Assembly (NCBI GenBank): GCA_001465015.1
Contig: LNEO01000276.1
Location: 1 to 64,000, forward strand
Direction of reading: 5' to 3'
DNA from: Deltaproteobacteria bacterium Ga0077539
Lineage (GTDB): Bacteria > Myxococcota_A > Polyangia > Polyangiales > Ga0077539
DNA length: 64,000 nt
How positions within the stretch are numbered: the first letter of the stretch is position 1; each line of letters opens with the position of its first letter. Positions 15,465 through 24,995 of this stretch are shown piece by piece. Made by a program: the position numbers and the translations under genes. Below the pieces are notes generated by a model. It did no database searches. It was not told the DNA's origin and saw only the letters and a program-made list of their open reading frames with translations.

Positions 15465-18248
15465 ATGACGAGCAGCTCGAGCACCAGCGCGCCGCCAACG
15501 CGAATCGACGCTCTCGTGTCGCCTGCGGTGCACGGGCTGGCGATTGCGTCGGGCGCGGCCGCGCTCGTGTACGAAGTGCTCTGGACGCGGAGGATGACGT
15601 TTGTGTTCGGGGCCAGCATTCGCGCGGTGAGCGCGGTGTTGGCCGCGTACATGGCGGGACTCGCGCTCGGGGCCTTCGCGGTCGAGCGCCGCGCGAAGAC
15701 GACCGCGACGCCGCTTCGGGACTACGCGATCGTCGAGCTCGCGATCGCCTTTGCGGGCCTGTGCGTCGCGCCGCTGATCGACAAGCTGCGCGTCATTGAC
15801 GGCTGGTTCTACGATCGCGGCGTCGCCGCAGGAACGCTCACCGCCGCCCGCTTCGCCCTCGCGCTCGTCGTTATCGGAGCGCCCGCGTCTCTCATGGGGA
15901 CGACGTTTGCGCTGCTCGCGCGCGGCGCCAACGCAGACAGCGCCCGGATGAGCTCGCTCTACGCCGCCAACACGCTCGGCGCGGTCGCCGGTACGCTCTT
16001 CGCCGGGTTCTATGCGATCGGCGCGTTTGGCGTGCGGCGCACCGAGCTCGTCGCCGTCGCGATCAATACCCTCGTCGCCGCAGGCGCGCTCGCGCTCGCC
16101 CGATGGTCGTCCCAGCGCGCACAGACTCCCAGCGCGGAACCCTCGAAGGACGAGCACGAGGAGGCGCTCGAAGAGGCGCCGGCCGCGTTCGCCGAGCAGC
16201 CGTTGTCAGCGAACGCCATCACCGCGACGGTGTTCGTCACGGGCGCTGCGTGCATCGCGAGCGAGGTCTTGTGGTCGCGATCGCTCGCGTTTCGCCTCTC
16301 GTGGCTCAACAACACGACGTACACGTTTCCGGCGATGTTGGCCGTGGTGTTGGGCGGCGTGACGCTGGGGAGCGTCGCCGTCGGGCCGGTGTTGCGCCGC
16401 TCGCGCGCTCCGGGGACGACATACGCAGTGATCCTGCTCTTGCTCGGGGTCACCGTGGCGGCCTCGTCTCTCGTTACGATCACCAAGGGGGGCGCCCCGT
16501 TCGGGCGACCGCTCGACGCGTCGTACGAGCTCGTCGTGCGCCGTGCGCTCGCCAACGTGCTCGCCGAGGTGGCGGCGGTGGTGGCGTTGCCTGCGGTGCT
16601 GTTTGGCGCTGCTTTTCCTGCGGCGATTCACGCGGTGTCTCGAGGTGAGGGCGAGAGTCCAACGAGCGCGGCCGCCGCCGCCCGGCTGTACGCGGCGAGC
16701 ACCGCTGGCGCCATCGTCGGCTCGATCGGCGCCGCGTTTGGACTCGTGCGCGCCTTCGGAATCGTGCGCTCGCTCGTCGTCGTGGGCGCGCTCGTCGCGC
16801 TCGTGGGCGTCGTCGCGCTGCGGAGAACCGCGAGGGCTGCTGGCGCCAAGGCGCGGCTGGGGTCGCTCGTCGCTGTCGCTTCGATCGCGTTGATCGCCTG
16901 GAAATTGCCAGGCAGACCACTGCTCGTCGCCGACGACGCGCCCACGGTCTTCTACGAAGAGGGGCCGACGGCGACGGTCACCGTTGCGCGCGCCGAGGAC
17001 GGCTATCTTCGCATCGACGTCGATGGCGTTCCGGTGGCGGGGACGTCCCCCACGATGCTCACGGATCAGAAGTCCCTCGCTCACTACCCCATGGTGCTCG
17101 TCGATCGACCGCGCTCGGCGCTCACCGTGGGCTTCGGCAGCGGAGGGACGTCGCACTCGCTGCTGTTGCACCGCGAGCTCGACCGCGTGCGCGCTGTCGA
17201 AATCGCGCCAGAGGTCCTGCACGGCGCCCCGCACCTCACGGCGTCCAATCACGGGGTGCTCACCCGGGGGGATCCGCGGTACGGCGTAGTGCTCGACGAC
17301 GCGCGCTCGTACCTCGCGCACACGAATTCGAGATACGACATCATTGCAACGGACTGCACGGACCTGCGCTATCGCTCGAACGCCAACCTCTACGACGTCG
17401 AGTACTTTCGCTTCGTCCGCTCGCGGCTCGAGCCGGGGGGCGTCGTGGCCGTGTGGCTCCCGGTCGGCGGGCTCTCGCGGTTGATGTTCAAAGTCGCGCT
17501 CAGGACCTTCGGCGAAGTGTTCAGGGACTTCGTGGTGTTCTGGCCCAACGGATTTCCGTCGCACTATGTGGTGCTGGTGGGCTTCGAGGGGCGGCGCTCG
17601 CTGCGATGGGAGCTCTTTCGCTCGCGGCTCGCGTCGACCCAAGTGCGTGAGGACCTGCGCGAAGTGTCTCTCGAAGACCCCGTGAAGATCCTCTCGACGC
17701 TGATGTCCGACGCTCGGTCGCTGCGTCGCGCGCTCGAAGGCGTGCCGCTCAACACGGAAGACCGCCCGGTGCTCGAGTTCGACGCGCCGCTCACGGGGTA
17801 CTCGCCCCGCGCGACGACAGAGAACCTCGAGTTTCTCGCGGACCACCGCGCGGCGCCCGAGACCCTCGTCGAGGGCGAGCTCACGGGCCCAGACCGCGAA
17901 CGCTTGCGACGAATGCACGCTGCGCTCGCGACGGTGATCGCCGCGCACGGAGCGAGCTTCGCGGGCGAGACGCTGCGATCGATGCGGCTCTATCTCGACG
18001 CGCTCGCGATCGCGCCCGATGACGCGTCGGTCGCGGCGCGCGTTCGGGAGGTCGCGACGGCGCTCGCTCCGCGGCGCGACGAGCCGTGGGTCGCGCTGAC
18101 GGCGTGCCGCGCAGAGCAGCTCGCGGGAGACCGTCTTCGCGCGGCCGAGTGCTACGCGCGGCGGAGCCGCACGAGCGACGAAGAAATCGAGTCCAGCGCG
18201 GCGCGTTGGCACGCCGAGCTGGGCCCGGCCCCGTCGGGCGCGAACTGA
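15465..18248 (+). CDS. Membrane-fused spermidine-synthase-like protein
   Basis: 927 residues. The first ~490 residues contain about 12 hydrophobic segments in two halves of MFS-like arrangement, separated by an acidic cytoplasmic loop near residue 230. The next part (about 495-760) is a spermidine-synthase-like methyltransferase fold with VGFGSGGTSHSLLL, VEIAPEV, GDPRYGVVLDDARSYL and TDCTDLRY. Relatives are annotated as fused MFS/spermidine synthase; the true product is generally unproved, and polyamine synthesis should not be assumed. The last ~150 residues resemble a short helical repeat. A second protein of this type is encoded at 42466-44919. Confidence 0.82.
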   Translation: MTSSSSTSAPPTRIDALVSPAVHGLAIASGAAALVYEVLWTRRMTFVFGASIRAVSAVLAAYMAGLALGAFAVERRAKTTATPLRDYAIVELAIAFAGLCVAPLIDKLRVIDGWFYDRGVAAGTLTAARFALALVVIGAPASLMGTTFALLARGANADSARMSSLYAANTLGAVAGTLFAGFYAIGAFGVRRTELVAVAINTLVAAGALALARWSSQRAQTPSAEPSKDEHEEALEEAPAAFAEQPLSANAITATVFVTGAACIASEVLWSRSLAFRLSWLNNTTYTFPAMLAVVLGGVTLGSVAVGPVLRRSRAPGTTYAVILLLLGVTVAASSLVTITKGGAPFGRPLDASYELVVRRALANVLAEVAAVVALPAVLFGAAFPAAIHAVSRGEGESPTSAAAAARLYAASTAGAIVGSIGAAFGLVRAFGIVRSLVVVGALVALVGVVALRRTARAAGAKARLGSLVAVASIALIAWKLPGRPLLVADDAPTVFYEEGPTATVTVARAEDGYLRIDVDGVPVAGTSPTMLTDQKSLAHYPMVLVDRPRSALTVGFGSGGTSHSLLLHRELDRVRAVEIAPEVLHGAPHLTASNHGVLTRGDPRYGVVLDDARSYLAHTNSRYDIIATDCTDLRYRSNANLYDVEYFRFVRSRLEPGGVVAVWLPVGGLSRLMFKVALRTFGEVFRDFVVFWPNGFPSHYVVLVGFEGRRSLRWELFRSRLASTQVREDLREVSLEDPVKILSTLMSDARSLRRALEGVPLNTEDRPVLEFDAPLTGYSPRATTENLEFLADHRAAPETLVEGELTGPDRERLRRMHAALATVIAAHGASFAGETLRSMRLYLDALAIAPDDASVAARVREVATALAPRRDEPWVALTACRAEQLAGDRLRAAECYARRSRTSDEEIESSAARWHAELGPAPSGAN

Positions 18249-18265
18249 GCGGCACGACAGCGTCT

Positions 18266-18278
18266 CCGCCTTCGGCGG
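18266..18278 (+). terminator. Short GC hairpin after the spermidine-synthase-like gene
   Basis: CCGCC, loop TTC, GGCGG begins 18 bases after the stop at 18248. There is no T-tract, so termination strength is doubtful; it may only be a stabilising hairpin. Confidence 0.25.
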
Positions 18279-18331
18279 GGCTTGGAGAGAGGACACCGAG
18301 TCCCGTTGCTGTACAGTCGCCGACCCCTTCG

Positions 18332-20476
18332 ATGAGACTGTGCGTGGTTGCGCTGTCGCTCGCGCTCGCGGCGAGCTGTCGTCGATCGAGCGAGACCGTC
18401 GTCGGTGACAAGCCGCTCGAGTTCGGCGTCGCGACGAGCCCGATGGACAACGGCGAGCACGCGCCGTGGGTCGAGCCTTCGGACCGCGGGCTCGCCCAGG
18501 TGTCACTGGACGCGAGGAGGGCGTTCGCTGCGGGATTTCCCGATCCAATCGGCCGTCGCTACGCGCGGTGCGGGGACGACGTCGGGTTCGTCGTCGCGGT
18601 TCCGGGAGGGGTCTCGCTCGTCGATTGGCGTGGCTCGATCCGGGAGTGTGACGACGCGCGGGACGTCGAGCGGCCGTTCTCTGGCGAAACGTTCGCGAAC
18701 CTCGCGCGCGCGATCTCGCTCGACGCGACGCTCCCTCGCAGAAACCCCCTCACGCGCGCGCTCGTTTTGCGCACCAACATCGGAGCCGACGCGCTCGACA
18801 ACGCGCCGGCTCGCCTCGTGCGCCCCTTCGCCGCTGTCGAAGCGTGGGCCGAAGAGACCTGGCGCGTCGCGCTGGCGAACTACGTCGGCGACGCGCGGGG
18901 CTCGACCGACGAGCGCGCGCTCTTCTTCGCGCGGGCCTCGCTCGCAGCCGTGGGCGTCTTCGAGCGGACTGAGGGCTCCTCGCGCTCGAGCGACGCGCTC
19001 TGGTTCGCTCCGACGGCGTCAGCGTTGGTGCGGCAGCTCGAGGCTCGGTCCGCAGCGAGCGAGCGAGACGCGCTCGACGGTGGCGAGTCCGAAACCACGT
19101 CCGACGCGGGCGGCGACGGGGGGCGCTCGCTTGCGCCCGTCGTCACGCGTTGGCTCGTCGGGTCGCGATTTGCCTCGCGAACGCTGACCGAGCGCGCCGC
19201 GCAGCCGCCGTCTTCGCCGCGGCCGTCGCTCGAGTGGGTCGCCCCTGCGCTGCGCGCGGTGCTCCGCCGCTCGGAGGCCATCGAGCCGATGCTCGAGCTC
19301 GTCGCGAGCGGCGATCGATTCGTGCCGGTGCGGGTGGTCTCGTTCGAGCACCCCGAGCGACGCAGACCTGCGCGCCTCTACGAGCTCGCGTATCACTTCG
19401 TCGCCGCCGCGCTCGCGTTCGACCCGATCTTCGAGGAGATCGACCCGAGCACCGAAGAGCCTCGCCCGCGGGCCGACGCGTTGGCTGTGCACCGCGCGTT
19501 CGTCGCTGCAGACCGCGCGGCCCGGGCTGACCTCGTAGCTCGATTTCGTGTGCGCATCGCTGGCTCGGCGCCCGGCGACGCAGAGCTCGCGCGGGCTCAG
19601 CTCGCCAACGACTCTCTCTCGGCGATCGCCGCCGCCGCTGCGCAGAAGCTCCCTGCGTATCGCGCGAGTCAACGGCGAACCGGCGAGCAGCAAGCGCGGT
19701 ACGAGGCGCGGGTGGCGCGAGACGCCGAGCTCCTCGTTCGAAGGGCAGGAGCGTTGTTCGAGAGCAATCCTGCGTGGAGCTGCGCTGTGCTCGATCAGCT
19801 CGAGCGCGTCGCGCCCATCTATTCGAGCGCGCCCCACGCGGCGCTGGTCGATCGCTTCGCTCGCGAGGGGCCGCTTACGGCGGAGACCGCGGCGTGCGTC
19901 GGGCGGGTGCTGCGCCCGAGGCCGGGCGAGGCGCCGGCTGTCGTCGAAGCGCGGTTCGTGCAGTGGATTCAGCGCGCGGGGCCGCTCGCGTACGCCGCGG
20001 GGCCTTGCGACTCGCTCGCGCGCGGACCCGAGCGCACGCTTTCGATCGAGGCTCTTCGGGCGCACGCGATCGCGCCGCTCGAGGCGCTGCGAAGAGACCG
20101 CTCGCAGCACGCGCTCCTGCGGGCGCTCGTGCGCTGGGTGCGGCCCGAGGCGATCCGGTGCGCGTCGCGCAACCCGACGTACTTCGATTGGGTGCGGGTC
20201 GTGCTCGCCCGCGCCACTCCCGTGGGATCCGCGGTGATGGAGGCCGTTCGTCGCGGCGAGCCCTGGGGTCGCCGTCGCGGTTGCCCCGTCGTTCACGACG
20301 GGTTCGGGCGGGGCGAGGGGCGCATCGCCTTGCGCGACCTCGCGGGGATCTCCTATGCGTTCGCCGAGACGCGCGAGCCGTGCGCGCTCGCAGCGCGAGC
20401 CCCGACGCTCGACGGGTGGCGATTCGCGCTCGAAGCCGCGGTCCGACGCGCGCGCGACGAAGAGCCTCGCCGCTGA
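18332..20476 (+). CDS. Large lipoprotein of unknown function
   Basis: 714 residues. The signal sequence ends in LALAASC (Cys about 15), so it is probably attached to the outer membrane or inner-membrane face. The body is Ala/Arg-rich and mostly helical, with scattered Cys in the last third (for example SCAVLDQ and TAACVGRVL). I recognise no domain. Cysteine pairs and length suggest a periplasmic scaffold. It lies 83 bp after the spermidine-synthase-like gene on the same strand and converges on the radical SAM gene, with only 15 bp between stops. Start chosen at the ATG giving a signal peptide. Confidence 0.75.
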   Translation: MRLCVVALSLALAASCRRSSETVVGDKPLEFGVATSPMDNGEHAPWVEPSDRGLAQVSLDARRAFAAGFPDPIGRRYARCGDDVGFVVAVPGGVSLVDWRGSIRECDDARDVERPFSGETFANLARAISLDATLPRRNPLTRALVLRTNIGADALDNAPARLVRPFAAVEAWAEETWRVALANYVGDARGSTDERALFFARASLAAVGVFERTEGSSRSSDALWFAPTASALVRQLEARSAASERDALDGGESETTSDAGGDGGRSLAPVVTRWLVGSRFASRTLTERAAQPPSSPRPSLEWVAPALRAVLRRSEAIEPMLELVASGDRFVPVRVVSFEHPERRRPARLYELAYHFVAAALAFDPIFEEIDPSTEEPRPRADALAVHRAFVAADRAARADLVARFRVRIAGSAPGDAELARAQLANDSLSAIAAAAAQKLPAYRASQRRTGEQQARYEARVARDAELLVRRAGALFESNPAWSCAVLDQLERVAPIYSSAPHAALVDRFAREGPLTAETAACVGRVLRPRPGEAPAVVEARFVQWIQRAGPLAYAAGPCDSLARGPERTLSIEALRAHAIAPLEALRRDRSQHALLRALVRWVRPEAIRCASRNPTYFDWVRVVLARATPVGSAVMEAVRRGEPWGRRRGCPVVHDGFGRGEGRIALRDLAGISYAFAETREPCALAARAPTLDGWRFALEAAVRRARDEEPRR

Positions 20477-20491
20477 GCGTGCGGTCGATCG

Positions 20492-21676
20492 CTACGGCAG
20501 CTCGGGAGAGGCCGGCGCGTTCGCTTCGCTCGCTCGTCGCTCGCCCCAGACGCCAGCGATCGTCTCGCCGCACTTGAAACATGCGCCGTTTTTCAAGTGA
20601 TTGGCGGTCACTCGGTAGTCGTCGCGCTCGATCAAGAGCTCGTGGCAGCTCGGGCAGCGGGTGTGCGACAGCTCGGTGTAGCCGCCGCGCGCGTTGCTCG
20701 CGTAGACGTAGCGAAGCCCTTTGCTGTAGCCCATCCCGACGACGCTCGCGAGCGGACCCATCTCCATCCTGGGCAGGGATTCGAGCTTGTATCGGGGGAC
20801 GAACGCGTTGAGGTGCCACGGGATCTCGCCCGACACCTTCGCGATCGCGTCCGCGATCGTGCGCAGGGACTTCAGCTCGTCGTTGAACCCCGGAACGACC
20901 ATCGTCACGACCTCGACCCAGAACCCGAGCTCTTTCGCGGTCGCGATCGCCTCGAAGACGGGCGCGGCGCGACCGCCGAGCGCGCGGTATCGCTCGTTGT
21001 CGGCGGCCTTGAGGTCTACGCGAAACGCGTCGCACACGGGACGAATGAAGGAGAGCGCCTCGCGCGTTGTGTTTGCGTCGGAGATCACCGCCGTCGCGAG
21101 CCCGCGCCGCTTGGCCTCGGCGAACACGTCGCGCACCCACTCGGCGGCGATCATGGGCTCGTTGTACGCAGCGGCCATCACCGAGCATCCCTGCTCGATC
21201 GCGTGCTCGACGAGCGCCTCGGCCGTGCAAAGGAGCGGCTCTTCGTCGGCGGTGTGCTCGTCGTCCTCTCGCAGCGCTTGGGACAATCGCCAGTTGTGGC
21301 AGTACGGGCAGCGCAGATCGCAGCCGTACATGCCCATGATCATCGAGCGTTCGCCGGCGTGAAAGTGATAGAGCGTGTTGATCTCGACGTTGCGCGCGAG
21401 CCGTCTGGCCACGTAGCCGTGCGGCGCGTAGAGGACGCCGTCGCGCACGAAGCGCACGGCGCACGCGCCGGCGCGGCCTTCCTGAATCACGCATCCGTGC
21501 GCGCACGCGAGGCAGCGAAGGTGGTCGTGCTCGGTCTTCTCGAAGAGCGACGCGGGTGTCGCGAGCGCGGCGAGGCGATCGATGAGCGGACGAGCGTCGT
21601 TTGTGTCGCGCGGCGCGCGGTCGAGCACCGGCAGCGAGGCGCGCGCGGGGGCTCGGGAGGAGGGGGCGTGTGACAT
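20492..21676 (-). CDS. AmmeMemoRadiSam system radical SAM enzyme
   Basis: 394 residues. The radical SAM cluster motif CDLRCPYC (Cys119, 123, 126) sits in a pyruvate-formate-lyase-activase-like barrel. An N-terminal Cys-rich segment (CLACAHGC at 55-62, then Cys72) and a C-terminal zinc-ribbon-like pair (CPSC...CFKC) are typical of the AmmeMemoRadiSam radical SAM component. That system unites an AMMECR1-like protein, a Memo-like protein and this enzyme; its reaction is not established. The other two partners are not in the window. The C-terminal extension beyond the barrel (from about 325) is preserved here. It is divergent from the DAG-kinase-like gene with 36 bp between starts. Confidence 0.88.
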   Translation of the reverse strand: MSHAPSSRAPARASLPVLDRAPRDTNDARPLIDRLAALATPASLFEKTEHDHLRCLACAHGCVIQEGRAGACAVRFVRDGVLYAPHGYVARRLARNVEINTLYHFHAGERSMIMGMYGCDLRCPYCHNWRLSQALREDDEHTADEEPLLCTAEALVEHAIEQGCSVMAAAYNEPMIAAEWVRDVFAEAKRRGLATAVISDANTTREALSFIRPVCDAFRVDLKAADNERYRALGGRAAPVFEAIATAKELGFWVEVVTMVVPGFNDELKSLRTIADAIAKVSGEIPWHLNAFVPRYKLESLPRMEMGPLASVVGMGYSKGLRYVYASNARGGYTELSHTRCPSCHELLIERDDYRVTANHLKNGACFKCGETIAGVWGERRASEANAPASPELP

Positions 21677-21712
21677 CAGGTGCCCGAGTGTTGTAACGGT
21701 GAACCCAACGCC

Positions 21713-22648
21713 ATGGCCATCGGAGTAGTGTTCAACCCGCGCGCCGGGCGCAATCGGCGCGATCCTTTTGCGGCAGAGCGAATGAAGCGACTGCTCGGCG
21801 ACCACGGCGTGGTGAGCGCGCCGGCTTCGCTCGACGAGCTGTCCCGCGCGGCCGAGGACTTTCGTCGGCAGGGCATCGACGTGCTCGCGATCGCCGGTGG
21901 AGACGGCACGAATCACGTGACGATCACGCATTTCGCGGCGGTGTACGGCGACTCGCCGCTGCCCAAGCTCGCGCTCTTGCGGGGCGGCACGATGAACACC
22001 GTGGCCGACTCGCTCTCTTTGCCGCGGGGCAAACCCGAAGGGCTGCTCGACCGGTTGCTGCGAAAATACCTGGAGAAACCCGCGATCGACACGGTCGAGC
22101 AGTGGACGCTCTCGGTCGAGGGACAGCTCGGATTTCTGTGGGGGCTCGGGGTCGTTCAGCAGTTCTTGCGGGAGTACTACGACATGGGCGCGCCGTCGCC
22201 GAAGACTGCGGCGCTCACGCTGGCCAAGGGTATCGGCAGCACGTTCATGCGCGGCGAGATGTATCAGCGGCTGAACGAGGGCGTGCGCTGCGAGGTCGAG
22301 CACGACGCGGGCCTGTGGCCCGAGCGCAACTGGTTCACCGTGGCGGCCGGGACCATTCCGGACATCGGCCTCGGGTTCAAGCCGTTTCACCGCGCGCCCA
22401 AGGCGCCGGGGTTCGTCAATCTCCTCGGCATCACGACCAACGCGATGGGGTTCGTGATGGATCTGCCGAAGGTCTTTCGAGGGATGCCGATGCGCGAAGA
22501 CCGGGCGCAGGACGCCCTGGTCACCCGATTGACGGTGCGCGCGAAGCAGGATGGGCCGCTGCGCTACATGATCGACGGAGACGTCCGCACGCACGACGCC
22601 AACGAGATGACCGTCTCGATCGGTCGCCGCGTCGCGATCGTGCGCTGA
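21713..22648 (+). CDS. Diacylglycerol/sphingosine-kinase-like lipid kinase
   Basis: 311 residues. The DAGK catalytic domain begins at once with VVFNPRAGRN and has the ATP-binding signature GGDGTN at 62-67, then LRGGTMNTVADSL. The C-terminal beta domain ends in MIDGDV and VSIGRRVAIV. The family phosphorylates diacylglycerol, undecaprenol or sphingoid lipids. ATG 21713 lies close to the divergent radical SAM start, so one short region must carry both promoters. Confidence 0.85.
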   Translation: MAIGVVFNPRAGRNRRDPFAAERMKRLLGDHGVVSAPASLDELSRAAEDFRRQGIDVLAIAGGDGTNHVTITHFAAVYGDSPLPKLALLRGGTMNTVADSLSLPRGKPEGLLDRLLRKYLEKPAIDTVEQWTLSVEGQLGFLWGLGVVQQFLREYYDMGAPSPKTAALTLAKGIGSTFMRGEMYQRLNEGVRCEVEHDAGLWPERNWFTVAAGTIPDIGLGFKPFHRAPKAPGFVNLLGITTNAMGFVMDLPKVFRGMPMREDRAQDALVTRLTVRAKQDGPLRYMIDGDVRTHDANEMTVSIGRRVAIVR

Positions 22649-22773
22649 ACCGTCGACCTGTGCGACTGGGCGCGGGACCAGAGCCTCGCGCAACGACGCC
22701 CGCGCTGCGGCCGCACCTACGTGTGCGCGTTGACAGCACGCCTTGTTCTCCGTCCAATTCGCGGAGAGTAGCC

Positions 22774-23790
22774 GTGCAGCCATCCTCGCGAAAACGTGGG
22801 TCTACGTCGGGCGATCGAGCGGCGGTGGTCGCTGCGGCGTGCGCGCTGCTCGGCGCGTGCGCCGAACCAGGCCTCGCGGAGACCGACGGCGGCCGCAACG
22901 ACGCGCGCGTCGTCGACGACGCATCCGCCTCCAGTTGCGACGAAGAGAACCCGTGCGAGATGATCGATCCGCCGTGGGAGCCCGAAGCGGACGGCGGGCT
23001 CGACGCGAGCCCCGACGAGGGCACAGACGCCTCGGATCCGTTCGACGCTCCGGCAGCGATGGATGGTTCGCGGCCCGCGGACGCCGCGCGAGACAGCGCG
23101 TCGGACGTGCGCGTCGATGCTCTGCGCGACACGGGTGTGCGCGTTGCCTTGCCTCCGCCGACGTGCGCCAACATCGATCAGCGACTCCGCGCGGATTTTG
23201 GAATCGTGATTCGCCCCGGCACGCTCGCGTTCGAGGGGCTCGCGAGCGAGGACATCGGGTGCGCCGATCGAATCAAGGTCTACCAGATGTTCGAGCTTCC
23301 GTTCGCGTACGAGCGATACCCACGGAGGCTCGACCCTTCGGACGCCTTCACGATGCACTTGTATCGCGGACGAAGCCCGACGCTCGGCTCGTGCAGCGCG
23401 TACGTCCCGAGCTCGCAGGCCATGCAGATCCGAGATTTGAGCCAGTGCCTGAGGTCGGTCAGCGGCAGGACCGACTCGGACTTCATGCGCATCGCGATGT
23501 TCTTGATCCACGAGTCCGGGCACATCATCACGGCGCGCACGCCGTCGCTGAGAACGGCGTTTTCCACGGCCAATCTGCCGTCGCGCGACGCCAGTTGCTA
23601 CGACCGAGGCTTCTTGAAGAGCTACTCGCTGCGCAGCACCAACCCGGTGAGCGAGAGCTTCGCGGAGTCCGTCGCGCTCTTCATCGGTCGGCGCAAGGTC
23701 GGCTCGCTCGGGACGATCAACGACTTTCGTCGGGACTGTCCCAACACCTTCGCGTGGGTGCGCGACAACGTGTTCGGTGATCCGCTGTGA
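22774..23790 (+). CDS. Lipoprotein with HExxH zinc-metallopeptidase-like motif
   Basis: 338 residues from GTG 22774. The signal ends in ALLGAC; an Asp/Ala-rich linker of ~90 residues follows. The globular part (about 130-338) has paired cysteines and the motif HESGH at 246-250 within FLIHESGHIITART. The downstream SESFAESVALFI offers a possible third ligand (Glu about 288-292). This arrangement is that of zinc peptidases, but no named family is recognised, so activity is inferred. The downstream lipoprotein gene starts inside its stop codon (GTGA overlap), so the two are coupled. Confidence 0.7.
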   Translation: MQPSSRKRGSTSGDRAAVVAAACALLGACAEPGLAETDGGRNDARVVDDASASSCDEENPCEMIDPPWEPEADGGLDASPDEGTDASDPFDAPAAMDGSRPADAARDSASDVRVDALRDTGVRVALPPPTCANIDQRLRADFGIVIRPGTLAFEGLASEDIGCADRIKVYQMFELPFAYERYPRRLDPSDAFTMHLYRGRSPTLGSCSAYVPSSQAMQIRDLSQCLRSVSGRTDSDFMRIAMFLIHESGHIITARTPSLRTAFSTANLPSRDASCYDRGFLKSYSLRSTNPVSESFAESVALFIGRRKVGSLGTINDFRRDCPNTFAWVRDNVFGDPL

Positions 23791-24701
23791 TCGAACGCGT
23801 CGTCGTGCTGCGCGGGGCTTCGTGGCCAATTTTGCAGCTTGCTGCGCTCTGCGCGCTCGCGGCATCGTGCTCGCCCACCCGGCTCTCGAATCCTGACGTG
23901 GCGCTCGCCGATCGTCCGTCGCTGCGCGATGAAGCCTCGGTCGACGCGACGACGGACGTGCGCGACGAGGCGCTCGACGTCGTCGACGCGCGCGCCGCGA
24001 TCGATGTGATCGATGTGAGAGACGCGAGCGTCGACGAGGGGGCGGCGGCGCTGGATGCGACGCAGGATTCTGCGCTCGATGCGGGGGCGCTTGCGGACGG
24101 GGCGGAGGACGCCGACGCGCGGTCTTCGCTCGATGTCGGGGATGTGTCTCTCGCATCGGACGCGATCGACGAGTCGGATGTGGGTGATGGAGGCGAAGCC
24201 CGGACGATCGAGTGCGCCCCGCTCGTGCCGTCGGGGCCGTCGTCGGGACTGGTGCTCAGCGCTGGATTCTGGCCGGGATTTCGCTTCGAGGTGGTGGGTG
24301 CCACCGTCCAGCTCTCGAGCGTCGGATTGCAGGTGTCGACTTCGCCGCCGGGAGGGACGTTGCACGCGACGGTCGTGCGGCTCAGCGGTCCGATGGACGT
24401 CCCGGATGCGCCAGACCTCACGGGCGGCGACGTCGTTGTCCGCGCCTCGATCGACGCGCCGTCCTCGTCCGCGGCCGTGGTGCGCACGGCGAACACGAGC
24501 GCGACGCTCGTGCCGGGATGGTACGCGGCGGTGTTCGGAACGGGCGCTTTCGGAGCCACCGTCACCAACGCGACCTTGCCGAGCGCGGGCGGGGCAGGGT
24601 GCACGAGCCTTCGGTCGGTGTTTCCATTTACCCTGCGGCAGAGCGACGGAATGCTGCTGTTGCAGGGCGCGTCTCCGCACATGTTCGTGCGCGTTCGGTG
24701 A
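23787..24701 (+). CDS. Lipoprotein with long acidic linker, unknown function
   Basis: 304 residues, GTG start overlapping the previous stop by four bases. Lipobox ALAASC (Cys about 28) is followed by ~110 residues very rich in Asp, Ala, Val and Ser, then a beta-rich domain (~150-304) with PSSGLVLSAGFWPGFRFEV and GWYAAVFGTGAFG. The end resembles a small jelly-roll or Ig-like sandwich. No family is recognised. It is probably secreted together with the HExxH lipoprotein. Confidence 0.7.
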   Translation: MIERVVVLRGASWPILQLAALCALAASCSPTRLSNPDVALADRPSLRDEASVDATTDVRDEALDVVDARAAIDVIDVRDASVDEGAAALDATQDSALDAGALADGAEDADARSSLDVGDVSLASDAIDESDVGDGGEARTIECAPLVPSGPSSGLVLSAGFWPGFRFEVVGATVQLSSVGLQVSTSPPGGTLHATVVRLSGPMDVPDAPDLTGGDVVVRASIDAPSSSAAVVRTANTSATLVPGWYAAVFGTGAFGATVTNATLPSAGGAGCTSLRSVFPFTLRQSDGMLLLQGASPHMFVRVR

Positions 24702-24995
24702 CACGCTCTTCGTCAACGCGCCGCACGACCGAAGCTCCTTCCTCCCTCGCGCGAGATCGCATCGGCGTCGGCGAACGTTCGCGCCTCTGGAGCGAGCTTT
24801 CTCGAATCATTCGGACAAATCATCGAAGTCCATTCGAAAATTATGGGTCCATTCGACCTCCGATCGCGCGCGAAGTCCCGAGTCGTGTTACGAAGAATTC
24901 TTTTGTAGCACTTTGATTTCATTGAAATCTCTTCGATCGAAACGGGCGTACAAAGGCGCACTCGGGAGCATCTCAGCGACCGAGCGGAGGCATTC
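24702..24995 (+). promoter_or_regulatory. AT-richer leader with three palindromes, upstream of the DUF4331 pair
   Basis: This 294-bp gap has visibly lower GC than its surroundings between about 24800 and 24945. It holds AAGAATTCTT (24893-24902), GATTTCA-T-TGAAATC (24915-24929) and TTCGATCGAA (24932-24941), then the ribosome site GGAGG at 24986-24990 before GTG 24996. No gene is seen. It is the likely promoter and operator region of the next two genes. Confidence 0.45.

Noticed and set aside
13287-16157. Very long open frame on the minus strand
   Set aside because: It is antisense to three well-supported genes and is Arg-rich, as expected from a shadow frame in high-GC DNA. The same holds for long minus-strand frames at 218-2545, 3072-5633, 9483-11654 and 41525-44770.
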